A DNA stretch of 64,000 nucleotides from Enterococcus ratti. GTDB lineage: Bacteria; Bacillota; Bacilli; Lactobacillales; Enterococcaceae. Shown here piece after piece: positions 8,323 to 17,210 of this stretch. The stretch covers positions 1 through 64,000 of the forward strand of contig NZ_JXLB01000009.1 in assembly GCF_001886195.1 (NCBI RefSeq), in the 5' to 3' direction. The notes beneath the pieces are model-generated. The model was not told the DNA's origin, ran no database searches, and worked only from the letters and a program-made list of their open reading frames with translations. The position numbers and the translations under genes are program-made. Every line of letters starts with the position of its first letter. The first letter of the stretch is position 1.

Positions 8323-10761
8323 TTGAAGGAAGTCGTAATTATAGATGCTGTGAGAACACCAATTGGAAAATATCGAGGAAGTTTAAGTTCATTGACAGCA
8401 GTTGAATTAGGAACCATTCTTACAAAAGAGCTGTTAAAAAAAACAAGGATTCCCAAAGAGATGATTGATCAAGTCATATTTGGAAATGTTTTACAAGCTG
8501 GAAATGGGCAAAATGTTGCTAGACAAATTTCTGTTAAAAGTAAAATTCCTGTGAGCGTTCCTGCTATGACGATTAATGAAGTCTGCGGCTCAGGGATGAA
8601 AGCAGTGATTTTGGCTCGTCAATTGATCCAGCTAGGAGAAGCTAAATTGGTTGTAGCTGGTGGAACGGAAAGCATGTCTCGTGCTCCGCTGCTTCAACAA
8701 TACGAAGCGCAAACAGCGACTTATCAAGAAGAAATATCGAGTATGGTTAACGATGGTTTGACAGATGCTTTTTCCAATGCGCACATGGGGTTGACGGCTG
8801 AAAAAGTAGCAGATAAATTTTCAGTTACAAGACAAGAACAAGATCGCTATGCACTGGAATCACAAATAAAAGCAGCAAGAGCCAGTGAAAGTGGCGCATT
8901 TAAAGAAGAAATTATTCCTATTTCTTTGCCTGATCAAACAACGATCGAAAAAGATGAAGCGATTCGAGGAAATAGTACTTTAGAAAAATTAGCGACGTTG
9001 AAGACGGTGTTTTCAGAAAAAGGAACAGTAACAGCTGGTAATGCTTCGCCTTTAAATGATGGGGCTGCTGTTTTAATTTTAGCTTCTAAAGAATATGCGA
9101 TTGAAAATAACTTACCTTATTTAGCGACGATTAAAGAAGTGTCAGAAATTGGTATTGATCCTAGTATAATGGGAATTTCACCAATTTTAGCAATCCAAAC
9201 AGTATTAAAAAAAGCAGGTTTGTCAGTAGAAGAAGTGGATCGCTTTGAAATTAATGAAGCGTTTGCAGCTTCATCTATCGTTGTGAATCGGCATTTACAG
9301 CTTGATGTAAAAAAAGTAAACGTTGATGGCGGCGCAATTGCTTTAGGTCATCCAATTGGTGCAAGTGGTGCAAGAATTTTAACGACGTTAAGTTATGGAC
9401 TAAAACGAATGAAGAAAAAATATGGAGTAGCTTCATTATGTATTGGCGGTGGTCTTGGATTAGCTGTTTTGCTTGAATCAACTCAAGAAATAGAAAAACA
9501 AAATGAGTTAAAAAAAAAATTTTATCAACTGACGCCTGAACAACGTCGAAAACAGTTGGTTCGTGAAGATCATATCAGTCAAGAACAAGCAGATAGTTTA
9601 AAAAACCGAGGATTATCTGAAGAAATAGCTAATCATTTGATTGAAAATCAAATCAGTCAAGTGGAAATTCCTTTGGGAGTAGCTCAAAATTTCCAAATTA
9701 ATGGAATAAAAAGACAAGTTCCAATGGCTACAGAAGAGCCGTCTGTCATTGCAGCTGCTAGCAACGGTGCAAAAATTTGTGGAAATATTTTAGCAAAAAC
9801 ACCGCAACGATTGATGAGAGGACAAATTGTTTTGACTGGACAAATGCAATATCAAGAGGTTATCGAAACCATAAAAACAAGAAAAAACGAACTGATCGCT
9901 TGTGCCAACGAGAGTTATCCTTCGATTGTAAAACGTGGAGGCGGCGTAAAAGAAATGAATACTAGAGAATTTATGGGAAGTGACCACGTGTATCTTTCGA
10001 TTGATTTTTTAATTGATGTCAAAGATGCAATGGGCGCAAACATTATTAATGCCATTTTAGAGGGAGTGACTCATCGATTACAAGAGTGGTTTTCCCAAAA
10101 AGAAATTTTGTTTAGTATTTTAAGCAATTTTGCAACGGAATCTCTGTCAACTGCTTGCTGTGAAATTCCTTTTGAACGCTTGGGGAAAACACAAGAAGAG
10201 GGAAAGAAAGTAGCAGAAAAAATCCAGCAAGCTTCAGAATATGCAAAATTAGATATTTATCGTGCTGTTACTCACAATAAAGGGATTATGAATGGTGTGG
10301 AAGCAGTGATTCTGGCTACCGGAAATGATACGCGCGCTTGTTCTGCTGCAATTCATGCTTATGCTTCAAAAGATGGCTTTTATCAAGGATTATCAGATTG
10401 GCAAATAAATGATCACAAGCTAATAGGAAAATTAAGTGTACCTTTAGCAGTGGCTACAGTTGGTGGAGCCTCAAGAGTTCTACCTAAAGCAAAAATAGCT
10501 CTTGAAATGTTGAAAGTAGCATCGGCAACAGAATTGGCACAAATTATTGCAGCTGTCGGCTTAGCGCAAAACTTGGCTGCTTTGCGAGCATTAGTTACAG
10601 AGGGAATCCAAAAAGGTCATATGTCATTGCAAGCAAGAGCATTAGCTATTACAGTTGGCGCACAAGGAAGTGAGATTGAACAAGTTGCAGCGTATCTGAG
10701 AAAGTCGACCCACGTGAATCAAGACACGGCTAAAAAATATTTAATGAAAATTCGTCGCTAA
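8323..10761 (+). CDS. mvaE: Bifunctional acetyl-CoA acetyltransferase / HMG-CoA reductase
   Basis: An 812-residue fusion typical of enterococci. Residues 1-390 form a thiolase, with the nucleophile in NEVCGSGMKAV, EINEAFAAS, GHPIGASGAR and the second cysteine in ASLCIGGGLG. Residues from about 400 form a class II HMG-CoA reductase, with EEPSVIAAASNGAKI, DAMGANIIN, the catalytic Lys in THNKGIMNG and GLAQNLAALRALVTEG followed by the histidine in KGHMS. Together they make acetoacetyl-CoA and reduce HMG-CoA to mevalonate. The best start is TTG 8323, eight bases after AGGAGG. An in-frame GTG at 8314 overlaps the binding site and is rejected. It is divergent from mvaS. Both active sites look intact. 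Confidence 0.97.
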   Translation: MKEVVIIDAVRTPIGKYRGSLSSLTAVELGTILTKELLKKTRIPKEMIDQVIFGNVLQAGNGQNVARQISVKSKIPVSVPAMTINEVCGSGMKAVILARQLIQLGEAKLVVAGGTESMSRAPLLQQYEAQTATYQEEISSMVNDGLTDAFSNAHMGLTAEKVADKFSVTRQEQDRYALESQIKAARASESGAFKEEIIPISLPDQTTIEKDEAIRGNSTLEKLATLKTVFSEKGTVTAGNASPLNDGAAVLILASKEYAIENNLPYLATIKEVSEIGIDPSIMGISPILAIQTVLKKAGLSVEEVDRFEINEAFAASSIVVNRHLQLDVKKVNVDGGAIALGHPIGASGARILTTLSYGLKRMKKKYGVASLCIGGGLGLAVLLESTQEIEKQNELKKKFYQLTPEQRRKQLVREDHISQEQADSLKNRGLSEEIANHLIENQISQVEIPLGVAQNFQINGIKRQVPMATEEPSVIAAASNGAKICGNILAKTPQRLMRGQIVLTGQMQYQEVIETIKTRKNELIACANESYPSIVKRGGGVKEMNTREFMGSDHVYLSIDFLIDVKDAMGANIINAILEGVTHRLQEWFSQKEILFSILSNFATESLSTACCEIPFERLGKTQEEGKKVAEKIQQASEYAKLDIYRAVTHNKGIMNGVEAVILATGNDTRACSAAIHAYASKDGFYQGLSDWQINDHKLIGKLSVPLAVATVGGASRVLPKAKIALEMLKVASATELAQIIAAVGLAQNLAALRALVTEGIQKGHMSLQARALAITVGAQGSEIEQVAAYLRKSTHVNQDTAKKYLMKIRR

Positions 10762-10920
10762 ACGATGGTTTCAAAAAAAGCCAAGAAGTAAACGAACGAC
10801 AAAGAACAACTTGGCATTCATGCAATAAAATCTCTGTTTAAAAAGAGAATAAGTTGTTAATGATTAGTTGAGTTTAGCGTTGATAAAAAGGCGTAGTTCC
10901 TTACTGTTGTGTGTAAAGTC

Positions 10921-10961
10921 AAATAAAAACGGAGTGAACGATAGTCACTCCGTTTTTATTT
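10921..10961. terminator. Bidirectional terminator between mvaE and a convergent gene
   Basis: A perfect 17-pair stem (10921-10937 / 10945-10961, seven-base loop) has A-rich and T-rich ends, so it can end transcription in both directions. It lies between convergent genes. Confidence 0.9.
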
Positions 10962-10986
10962 GTAACGCTTTTACTTAAAAAAGATA

Positions 10987-11691
10987 TTATCTTTCTTTTA
11001 AAGAAGTTGCAGCAAACTGCTCGATTAATGGGATCAGTGTTAGCTTAATTTTGTACTTACGTTCTAAAGCTTTTTCAATTGTAAATTCGTTTTCTACTTT
11101 CATAGAAATTTCAGCTAGCTTACGTGGTTCAGCTGTTGTTTTTTCATAAATAACTACTGAATCCGTTTCTTTTGCTGTGTAAAATTTTGGATATTCAGCT
11201 ATTGCATTTGAAAAATCAGTGAAAGACAAAGTAATAGGCTCAGTTATACGCTGTTTTTCAGTAATATTTTCTATTGTTGCATCTATTGAACCGGCAGGTG
11301 TTGTTTCATTTACTGCTGGTATAGCAGTTGTTGAAGCTAGTTGAGCTGTTGGTTCATTGTTTTTCAGACGTTGATCGTTCCAATACGAAACGATTTCAAT
11401 CAATAAATTATCACGGAAACGTTCAAAAATCCCTTTTTCTCCTGAACGAATTCGTTTTAAGACAGTTGTAAAATTATCATCAATTGGCACATTGATACGC
11501 GTGCTTTGATTTGTTTGTCCCGCTAAGCCAATTGTTAAGACTTTACGATCTTTTGAATCAAGCATGACTTGTAACGGTAAGCCATAGCGACGTAAACTTT
11601 CATCTTCCAATGAATGGAATAGTTGATTTCTGATTCCATCTAAAGAAGGACGGAATTGGTTGAGTAATTTTTGTTTTTGTTTTTTCTTCAT
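10987..11691 (-). CDS. Conserved hypothetical protein, unknown function
   Basis: I do not recognise this 234-residue protein. The N-terminal third is basic (MKKKQKQKLLNQFRPS) and continues into a compact region that looks folded (about 15-115). A Thr/Ala/Pro-rich stretch (about 116-150) looks like a flexible linker, and a C-terminal segment (about 155-234) has alternating strands and helices. No signal peptide or membrane helix is seen, so it is probably cytoplasmic. The start ATG has a weak AGGAGAGA-like site about eight bases upstream. It is convergent with mvaE and separated from the next minus-strand gene by about 240 bases containing two hairpins. Confidence 0.75.
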   Translation of the reverse strand: MKKKQKQKLLNQFRPSLDGIRNQLFHSLEDESLRRYGLPLQVMLDSKDRKVLTIGLAGQTNQSTRINVPIDDNFTTVLKRIRSGEKGIFERFRDNLLIEIVSYWNDQRLKNNEPTAQLASTTAIPAVNETTPAGSIDATIENITEKQRITEPITLSFTDFSNAIAEYPKFYTAKETDSVVIYEKTTAEPRKLAEISMKVENEFTIEKALERKYKIKLTLIPLIEQFAATSLKER

Positions 11692-11782
11692 ATATTCTCT
11701 CCTTCGCTCATCCCCTTACGATTATAAGAAAAAAAAGAAGAAATGAAAAGGATTAAATGAAAAAAACTTACATAGTATATGT

Positions 11783-11823
11783 ATTGTCCTCTTAAAAAAT
11801 GGTAATTTTTTTAAGAGGACAAT
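11783..11823. repeat. Long inverted repeat upstream of the hypothetical gene
   Basis: An almost perfect 18-pair inverted repeat (ATTGTCCTCTTAAAAAAT and its complement) has a short loop. It has no T run on either side, but its internal A6/T7 arms could act as a terminator. It might instead be an operator for the minus-strand gene that starts at 11691. Confidence 0.45.
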
Positions 11824-11860
11824 AGAATAGTTTTAACTTTACAAATGAAAAAAGCTAACC

Positions 11861-11916
11861 GTTTCTTGCAAAATAAGCCTGCAAGTTTCAAGAAACATTA
11901 CTTGAAACTTGCAGGC
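11861..11916 (-). terminator. Terminator and dispersed hairpin repeat, copy C
   Basis: A perfect 16-pair stem (11877-11892 / 11901-11916) read on the minus strand is followed by TTATTTTGCAAGAAAC. It terminates the minus-strand unit ending at 11935. Its tail, GGCTTATTTTGCA on the minus strand, matches copy A (641-703), although the stem sequence differs. Confidence 0.75.
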
Positions 11917-11934
11917 AAAAGCAAATGTCATTTT

Positions 11935-12195
11935 TCATTTTTTATTTATGTTTTTTGGAATCAATGCAAAAACGGGTAATTCAGGTGAATAAATTACTTC
12001 ATGTTCTTGCCATGTCGTGACCATAAGTGAATGATCAAAACGTTTGGTTAGCTCTTGCAGCTTTTGTTCATGAGTCCAATGACGTACAGGAAAATGTTGA
12101 ATATTATCCGGTCCAATCAAAAAAAGAAAATCAGAATGAAAGGTACGGGTAATTTCTTCGGGCAGCGCATTTAAGCGTTCAAGCGGATTCATCAT
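11935..12195 (-). CDS. Small conserved hypothetical protein
   Basis: An 87-residue protein (MMNPLERLNALPEEITRTF at its start) that I do not recognise. It has no membrane segment or signal and contains a Trp/His-rich middle (RHWTHEQKLQEL). The chosen ATG lies about seven bases after AGGAA; a TTG two codons earlier is possible but closer to the site. It begins 16 bases after the end of the aldo/keto reductase gene, in the same direction, and is followed by a strong terminator, so the two form an operon. Confidence 0.75.
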   Translation of the reverse strand: MMNPLERLNALPEEITRTFHSDFLFLIGPDNIQHFPVRHWTHEQKLQELTKRFDHSLMVTTWQEHEVIYSPELPVFALIPKNINKK

Positions 12196-12211
12196 CAGCA
12201 AATTCCTTCAA

Positions 12212-13063
12212 TCAAAATTGCGTGGTATCTGGATCTTTTGCTTTGCCGACTACCCCATTGAATTGGTCGATTTGTTTCATTTCGTCTTCAGAAAGTTCAA
12301 AATCAAAGAGTTTTGTATTTTCTTTGATGCGACTAGGAGTAACTGACTTAGGAAGCGGTAAAAAGCCATGCTGCAAAGACCAACGTAAAGCAACTTGTGC
12401 AATGCTTTTATTGTATGCTTTAGCAATTTTCTGCATTTCTGGTACTTCAAAGATTTTTCCTGTTCCTAAAGGACTGTAAGCTTCAAGAATCATCTCATGC
12501 TTTTGCGCATAGTCCACTACTTTAGGTTGTAGCTCACCTGGCGCTAAGAAAATTTGGTTGACCATCGGCATGATTTTCGCTGTTTTTGCTAATTCATCCA
12601 AATGATGCGGCAAGAAATTGCTGACGCCGATAGCTTTTATTTTACCGGCTTTGTATAGTTCTTCAAAAGCACGCCAAGTTTGTGCATTTGCTTCTTGCCA
12701 GTTTTCACGAAAAGCAATGGGGTTCGGCCAATGGATCAAGAAAAGGTCTACATAATCTGTCTGCAATTTTTTTAAAGATTCTTCAAAAGAAGCCATAGCT
12801 AACTCATAACTGTGATTGGCATTCCATAGTTTAGTGGTTAAAAAAATCTCTTCTCTTGGGATTCCGCTTTCTTTGATGGCTTGGCCGACACTTTCTTCGT
12901 TTTTGTATCCTTGGGCTGTATCGATGTGACGATAACCAACGGCTAAAGCTTCTTTAACAGAAGAAACAGCGACATCGCCGTCTGGCGTTTGCCAAGTACC
13001 AAAGCCTACAACAGGAATTTCATAACCATTTGATAAACGATAGGTGTTTGTTAGTGAATCCAT
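12212..13063 (-). CDS. Aldo/keto reductase (2,5-diketogluconate reductase type)
   Basis: A 283-residue NADPH-dependent reductase of the AKR superfamily. The catalytic tetrad is readable: Asp in RHIDTAQ, Tyr in GYKNE, Lys in LTTKLW and His in FLIHWPNP. The C-terminal cofactor pocket LPKSVTPSRIKEN is also intact. Relatives such as B. subtilis YvgN reduce methylglyoxal and other aldehydes; the true substrate here is unknown. The start ATG follows GGAGTTGAGCGT. It is divergent from the nucleoid-associated protein gene and in an operon with the 87-residue gene downstream. Confidence 0.92.
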   Translation of the reverse strand: MDSLTNTYRLSNGYEIPVVGFGTWQTPDGDVAVSSVKEALAVGYRHIDTAQGYKNEESVGQAIKESGIPREEIFLTTKLWNANHSYELAMASFEESLKKLQTDYVDLFLIHWPNPIAFRENWQEANAQTWRAFEELYKAGKIKAIGVSNFLPHHLDELAKTAKIMPMVNQIFLAPGELQPKVVDYAQKHEMILEAYSPLGTGKIFEVPEMQKIAKAYNKSIAQVALRWSLQHGFLPLPKSVTPSRIKENTKLFDFELSEDEMKQIDQFNGVVGKAKDPDTTQF

Positions 13064-13232
13064 ACGCTCAACTCCTTAATTTTTAATTCATTCTAAGTGT
13101 AGCGCATTTAAAAAAAAAAGAAACCTATTTTGTTTAAAAAGGGAACATTTTTATTCAAAAAGAAAAAAGCTGTTTTTCCTTCTGGCATTTTTTAGATATT
13201 TTCCGTAAACTAGATCAGAAAGGAATGAGCGT

Positions 13233-14237
13233 ATGGACATTTATTTAAAAAAAGCAATTTTGCATATTATTGATCGTGAAACGGGGACGCCAGTTTTTTC
13301 ACAAAAAGAGTTAGATCTGACAAAGGAGTTTATTCGAGAATTTTTGCAAAAGAAAATCCAAAAAATTTCTTCTGTGCAAACGAAAACAGGTCAATTGGCC
13401 TCAGATGGCATAGTGGTTAAACAATTGCGCCAATGTCAAGAAAATTTTATTGAAGCAAGCAAAGCAATCGTTCAACGTTGGTTTGAGGTTTACCAAGAAA
13501 GCGAGGAAGCTCCGAGTGCTGACGTATTTATCGTTTTGTATGAAATAGATACAATTATGTACTTAGCGTTGTTGAAAGTCAATTATCGCGAGTCTTATAC
13601 TCATTTTGTAGAAGCAGATGAAGCAGGAATTGATAATCGACTGATTTTAAATCGTGCAATTTTAGGGTCAAAAACTCAAAAGGCAGATGAGGCATTTGCG
13701 GTTGATTTAACGAATCTTACGTATGAATTGATTGAAAAAAAATATAAGTTTTCTGGTAAAAAAGAATTTTACTTTTCTAATAAAGTTATCGAAAGTGTTC
13801 CTGCGCCTTCTCTTGAAGAGAACGTCAAGGTGATTCAAAAAGTAGCGAAAAGTTTAGGAAAAAAATTTGAAACAGAAGAATTTGATCTTGTGGCTGATTT
13901 GAAAGAAGCGGTTTATGATACGATTGAAGAAAAAGGTAGATTGGATCATGAAATGATTGCTGAAAAAGTTTTCAAGGAAAATGTCACAGCAAAATTGGCT
14001 TTTCAAGAAGAAGTTCAAGAACAAGGCTTTGTAGCAGAAGCCTTGCCTGTCAAAGAAGTACAAGAAATTTCTGAAAAAAAATTTGGGAAACAAAAATTTA
14101 AGTTATCTAATGGGATAGAATTAATTGTGCCGGTTGATGTTTATCGAAATCCCAATTTGATTGAATTTGCAAATAATCCAGATGGTACTATTTCAGTGCT
14201 GATTAAAAATGTAGAGGAGATATTGAATCGCTTGTAA
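13233..14237 (+). CDS. Nucleoid-associated protein, YejK/NdpA family
   Basis: A 334-residue protein starting MDIYLKKAILHIIDRETG, the N-terminal signature of the 37-kDa nucleoid-associated family (YejK/NdpA). Conserved features include the central acidic FVEADEAG region and a C-terminal segment beginning FKLSNGIELIVPVDVY that closes with a short helix. Family members bind nucleoid DNA; in some genomes they occur in defence-associated neighbourhoods, but nothing around this copy suggests that. The start ATG follows AAGGAATGAGCGT. It is a single gene between divergent and convergent neighbours, with no terminator that I find fully convincing downstream. Confidence 0.85.
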   Translation: MDIYLKKAILHIIDRETGTPVFSQKELDLTKEFIREFLQKKIQKISSVQTKTGQLASDGIVVKQLRQCQENFIEASKAIVQRWFEVYQESEEAPSADVFIVLYEIDTIMYLALLKVNYRESYTHFVEADEAGIDNRLILNRAILGSKTQKADEAFAVDLTNLTYELIEKKYKFSGKKEFYFSNKVIESVPAPSLEENVKVIQKVAKSLGKKFETEEFDLVADLKEAVYDTIEEKGRLDHEMIAEKVFKENVTAKLAFQEEVQEQGFVAEALPVKEVQEISEKKFGKQKFKLSNGIELIVPVDVYRNPNLIEFANNPDGTISVLIKNVEEILNRL

Positions 14238-14461
14238 CAAATAAAGGGGACTTGTTGAAACGAACAATAAGCTACTTAGTTAAATAATTATTGCTATCTA
14301 AAGAACAGGCTAAAAAACAAGAGAGTAAAAAGAGAATTTTACAAAAATATTTGTCTTGAAAATAATGTGAGGTTCTTTTTTAAAATTCAACTACTTTTTT
14401 CAAAGTGATTATTTTAGCTTTCACCGTTACTTGATGGAAGGGTTCTACATTCTACTCGTCT

Positions 14462-14491
14462 CGTTTTTTTGTAACTGTAGCTGTAAAAAAA
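14462..14491. terminator. Possible bidirectional terminator
   Basis: CGTTTTTTT and AAAAAAACG pair around a roughly 12-base loop between convergent genes. The G/C content of the stem is low, so the call is weak. The rest of 14238-14535 holds no gene. Confidence 0.4.
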
Positions 14492-14535
14492 CGTGAATGA
14501 AGGATTAAGAGGAATTAAAAAGTATACTTTTCATT

Positions 14536-14910
14536 TTATTTTATGCGACTTTTTTCTTTGTCTAATTGATTAATTGCCTTTTTTGGTACCTCAGATTTAG
14601 AAATTTCTATCCAGCTGATGACGCCTTTTCTAGGATTGACTTTCAGTTTTAAATAAGCATTTAATTTTAGTGGTTTTATTCGAGTTTCCTTTAAAATCAC
14701 CCGTTTATATTTGCCTTTTTTTGTATAAGCTGATTGCACGTACGTGTAACGTTTCACGTCACGAGTATCGTAGTTTTTTTCGGTTGTTTTATCTCCAAGT
14801 GTAATGATTTTTGTATAATAAATTGTTCCTCCGTAAAAATAATGATATGCAGCAAAACTTCCACTAATGAAGACAACGAGTATAACGAGCAAGGTGATAA
14901 GTTTTTTCAT
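14536..14910 (-). CDS. YxeA-family small exported or membrane-anchored protein
   Basis: A 124-residue protein with an N-terminal hydrophobic segment (about residues 4-25) that is either a signal peptide or an anchor. It is followed by YYGGTIYYTKI and KGVISWIEISKSEVPKKA, which match the YxeA (DUF1093) family of small extracytoplasmic proteins. The fold of the family is a small OB-like barrel; its function is not established. The start ATG follows GGGAAAAGAAAA. It is convergent with the nucleoid protein gene and stands alone. Confidence 0.8.
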   Translation of the reverse strand: MKKLITLLVILVVFISGSFAAYHYFYGGTIYYTKIITLGDKTTEKNYDTRDVKRYTYVQSAYTKKGKYKRVILKETRIKPLKLNAYLKLKVNPRKGVISWIEISKSEVPKKAINQLDKEKSRIK

Positions 14911-15384
14911 TTTTCTTTTCCCTCTTCCCTCTTTTCTTTTTTCTCTATTATTTCTTATTTTTTTTGCTTCGTCTATAAAACAAATAAATTTTTATAAATA
15001 ATTTTTTTCTTTACTTTTTATTTCTTAAGTGTGTTTTGAAAACAGTAGTGAGAGGTAAAATCATACGATGTCTTGTAAAGCGAGGCGGAAAAAAAGAGCT
15101 AAAATTTACAAGAGATTGATTAAAAGTTGAATGAGATAACTTTCGTAAATGTTAAAGAGAAATCTACGTGCATTGGAGAAAAGGAGTGCAGTATTAAAAA
15201 TAGCATGTGTAAGGAATGAAAAAAACTCTAAGTAAGTGTCAGCTAAGCCATTTAGCTGCGTTAATTTTGAGGAGAGTCAGTGATGAACATTAAAAAAATA
15301 GTACGCAATGGATTAAAACGCTTAGGAAAAATGCATGTTTTTCATTATTGAGCATGAAATTTTATTTGAAAGGAAAAAAGGGGA
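14911..15384. other. Mostly gene-free region
   Basis: AT-rich sequence. The only coding signal is a 22-codon frame with a good ribosome-binding site at 15283 (listed separately), preceded by a small hairpin CAGCTAA / TTAGCTG near 15239-15259. No promoter pair is convincing. Confidence 0.5.
15283..15351 (+). CDS. Possible 22-residue cationic peptide
   Basis: The frame MNIKKIVRNGLKRLGKMHVFHY starts eight bases after GAGGAG. The product would be strongly basic (several Lys/Arg, no acidic residues) and amphipathic in places. It may be a real small protein, a leader peptide or the decayed start of a gene. It lies just upstream of an acetyltransferase pseudogene. Confidence 0.3.
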   Translation: MNIKKIVRNGLKRLGKMHVFHY

Positions 15385-15608
15385 ATGAAATTTAGTGAAG
15401 AACTAAAAATTGATTCAGAGGCTCTATGGAACTTATATGCTTTTCTGTGGGATGGTCTGCGTATACGGATGAATTTCAGCGATTAGTAAAGGGAATTTTT
15501 CAGTCACTAAAAGTGATTACTGTCTGGCACGACCAAGAGTTGATTGGAATTATTCGTAGTGTAGGGGAGGAGAAACTATTGGTTCGACAAAAAGTTTTAT
15601 TAACGTAA
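15385..15608 (+). pseudogene. Decayed GNAT-family acetyltransferase
   Basis: Frame 1 from ATG 15385 reads MKFSEELKIDSEALWNLYA and then shifts. The continuing homology appears in the frame beginning at 15426 as SVGWSAYTDEFQRLVKGIFQ and WHDQELIGIIRSVG, the typical N-terminal half of small GNAT acetyltransferases. A two-base insertion (or one-base deletion) after LYA breaks the gene. The region after RSVG is scrambled again and stops at 15606-15608, before the acetyl-CoA-binding motif. At least two frame changes and loss of the C-terminal half make function very unlikely. Confidence 0.75.
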
Positions 15609-15764
15609 GGAAGGACCAAATAATTTGATTTTGTTTCGATTGATTGTCATAAAATTGTTTGCTGCTATAAAGAGTATTAATTCTTAAATGAACTGTTTGA
15701 ATTTATTATTGTTTAGGGGCTTGTTTTTCGATAGAGGAGATATTTTTACAATAAGAGCTCTGAG

Positions 15765-15792
15765 TTGACTTTGACCAACTTTGACGTATAAT
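15765..15792 (+). promoter_or_regulatory. Strong sigma-A promoter of tufB
   Basis: TTGACT (15765-15770) and TATAAT (15787-15792) are separated by 16 bases, close to consensus. Initiation would fall near 15799. Confidence 0.8.
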
Positions 15793-15798
15793 ATAAGT

Positions 15799-15839
15799 TG
15801 TTCAGTACTTACAAAAAGTAAGTTGAACAGATTTTTTTT
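15799..15839 (+). terminator. Terminator-like hairpin in the tufB leader
   Basis: Twelve pairs (15799-15804 and 15807-15812 with 15818-15829, a GT bulge and an A5 loop) are followed by GA and eight T. It begins at the predicted transcription start and lies between the promoter and tufB, so it looks like an attenuator in a very short leader rather than the end of an upstream gene. Confidence 0.7.
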
Positions 15840-15915
15840 GAAATGTAACAAAAGAGTCTATAATAAATATTAATGAGCGTTATAAAGCTCTAAATTATTA
15901 GGAGGTTTGTTAATT

Positions 15916-17103
15916 ATGGCAAAAGAACACTATGACAGAAGTAAACCACACGTAAACATTGGAACCATTGGACACGTCGATCATGGTAAAACTACGTTGA
16001 CTGCTGCAATTACTACAGTATTAGGTAAAAAAGGCTTAGCAAATCCTCAAGATTATGCCAGTATTGATGCAGCCCCAGAAGAACGTGAACGTGGAATTAC
16101 AATTAACACTGCCCATGTAGAATATGAAACAGATAAACGCCATTATGCGCATATCGATGCACCGGGACATGCTGATTATGTAAAAAATATGATTACTGGT
16201 GCTGCACAAATGGATGGGGCAATCTTAGTTGTTTCTGCAACAGACGGGCCAATGCCGCAAACGCGTGAACATATTTTATTATCTCGTCAAGTTGGGGTAA
16301 AATACTTGATTGTATTCTTGAATAAAATAGATTTAGTTGATGACGAAGAACTAATTGATCTTGTAGAAATGGAAGTGCGCGAATTATTAAGTGAATATGG
16401 TTTTCCAGGTGACGATACACCTGTTATTAAAGGTTCTGCATTAAAAGCATTGCAAGGTGATGCAGAGGCTGAGGCTGCAATTATGGAATTGATGGATACG
16501 GTGGATGACTATATTCCAACACCTGAACGTGATACAGATAAGCCATTATTGTTACCGGTAGAAGATGTCTTTTCAATTACTGGACGGGGGACGGTAGCTT
16601 CTGGGCGTATTGATCGAGGGGCTGTTCGAGTGGGAGATGAAATTGAAATTGTTGGGATCAAACCAGAGACACAAAAAGCAGTTGTGACTGGAGTAGAAAT
16701 GTTCCGTAAAACGTTAGATTATGGAGAAGCAGGAGATAACGTGGGTGTATTATTGCGTGGAATCCAGCGAGATGATATTGAACGTGGACAAGTGATTGCT
16801 AAACCGGGTTCTATTACACCGCATACGAAATTTAAAGCAGAAGTTTATGTGTTGACGAAAGAAGAAGGTGGACGGCACACGCCGTTCTTCAATAACTATC
16901 GTCCGCAATTTTATTTCCGTACAACAGACGTTACGGGAACGATTACCTTACCAGAAGATACAGAAATGGTTATGCCGGGCGATAATGTAACGATCGAAGT
17001 AGAATTGATCCATCCAATCGCTGTTGAAAATGGAACGACGTTTTCGATTCGTGAAGGCGGACGTACTGTTGGTTCAGGTATCGTTACGCAAATCGAAGCA
17101 TAA
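15916..17103 (+). CDS. tufB: Elongation factor Tu, second (streptococcal-type) copy
   Basis: A complete 395-residue EF-Tu that carries aminoacyl-tRNA to the ribosome with GTP. The G1 motif GHVDHGKT, switch region [22 protein letters not shown] and SALKAL are all intact. It stands alone, not in the usual rpsL-rpsG-fusA-tuf cluster. It reads DAPGHADY with the [18 protein letters not shown]-like region of streptococci and lactococci, where the main enterococcal EF-Tu has DCPGHADY. This matches the published tufB of the E. faecium-type enterococci, proposed to come from a streptococcal relative by horizontal transfer. The start is ATG 15916 after AGGAGG; the in-frame TTG at 15907 overlaps the binding site. 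A strong promoter and leader hairpin precede it. Confidence 0.93.
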   Translation: MAKEHYDRSKPHVNIGTIGHVDHGKTTLTAAITTVLGKKGLANPQDYASIDAAPEERERGITINTAHVEYETDKRHYAHIDAPGHADYVKNMITGAAQMDGAILVVSATDGPMPQTREHILLSRQVGVKYLIVFLNKIDLVDDEELIDLVEMEVRELLSEYGFPGDDTPVIKGSALKALQGDAEAEAAIMELMDTVDDYIPTPERDTDKPLLLPVEDVFSITGRGTVASGRIDRGAVRVGDEIEIVGIKPETQKAVVTGVEMFRKTLDYGEAGDNVGVLLRGIQRDDIERGQVIAKPGSITPHTKFKAEVYVLTKEEGGRHTPFFNNYRPQFYFRTTDVTGTITLPEDTEMVMPGDNVTIEVELIHPIAVENGTTFSIREGGRTVGSGIVTQIEA

Positions 17104-17165
17104 AAAAGCGCTCTAAAATATAGGGTACTATCAGATTGCTATAAACGATGGACTTATTAATTAGA

Positions 17166-17210
17166 AAGTGTGGACAATTCTTTATTTTTAAGAATTGTCC
17201 ACACTTGTTT
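17166..17210 (+). terminator. Terminator of tufB
   Basis: A perfect 17-pair stem (17166-17182 / 17190-17206) is followed by GTTTG. The remaining bases up to 17608 carry no supported gene. Confidence 0.75.

Noticed and set aside
13233-14237. YejK-type nucleoid protein as part of a defence system
   Set aside because: The neighbours are an aldo/keto reductase and a YxeA-type protein; no nuclease, restriction or other defence gene is nearby.
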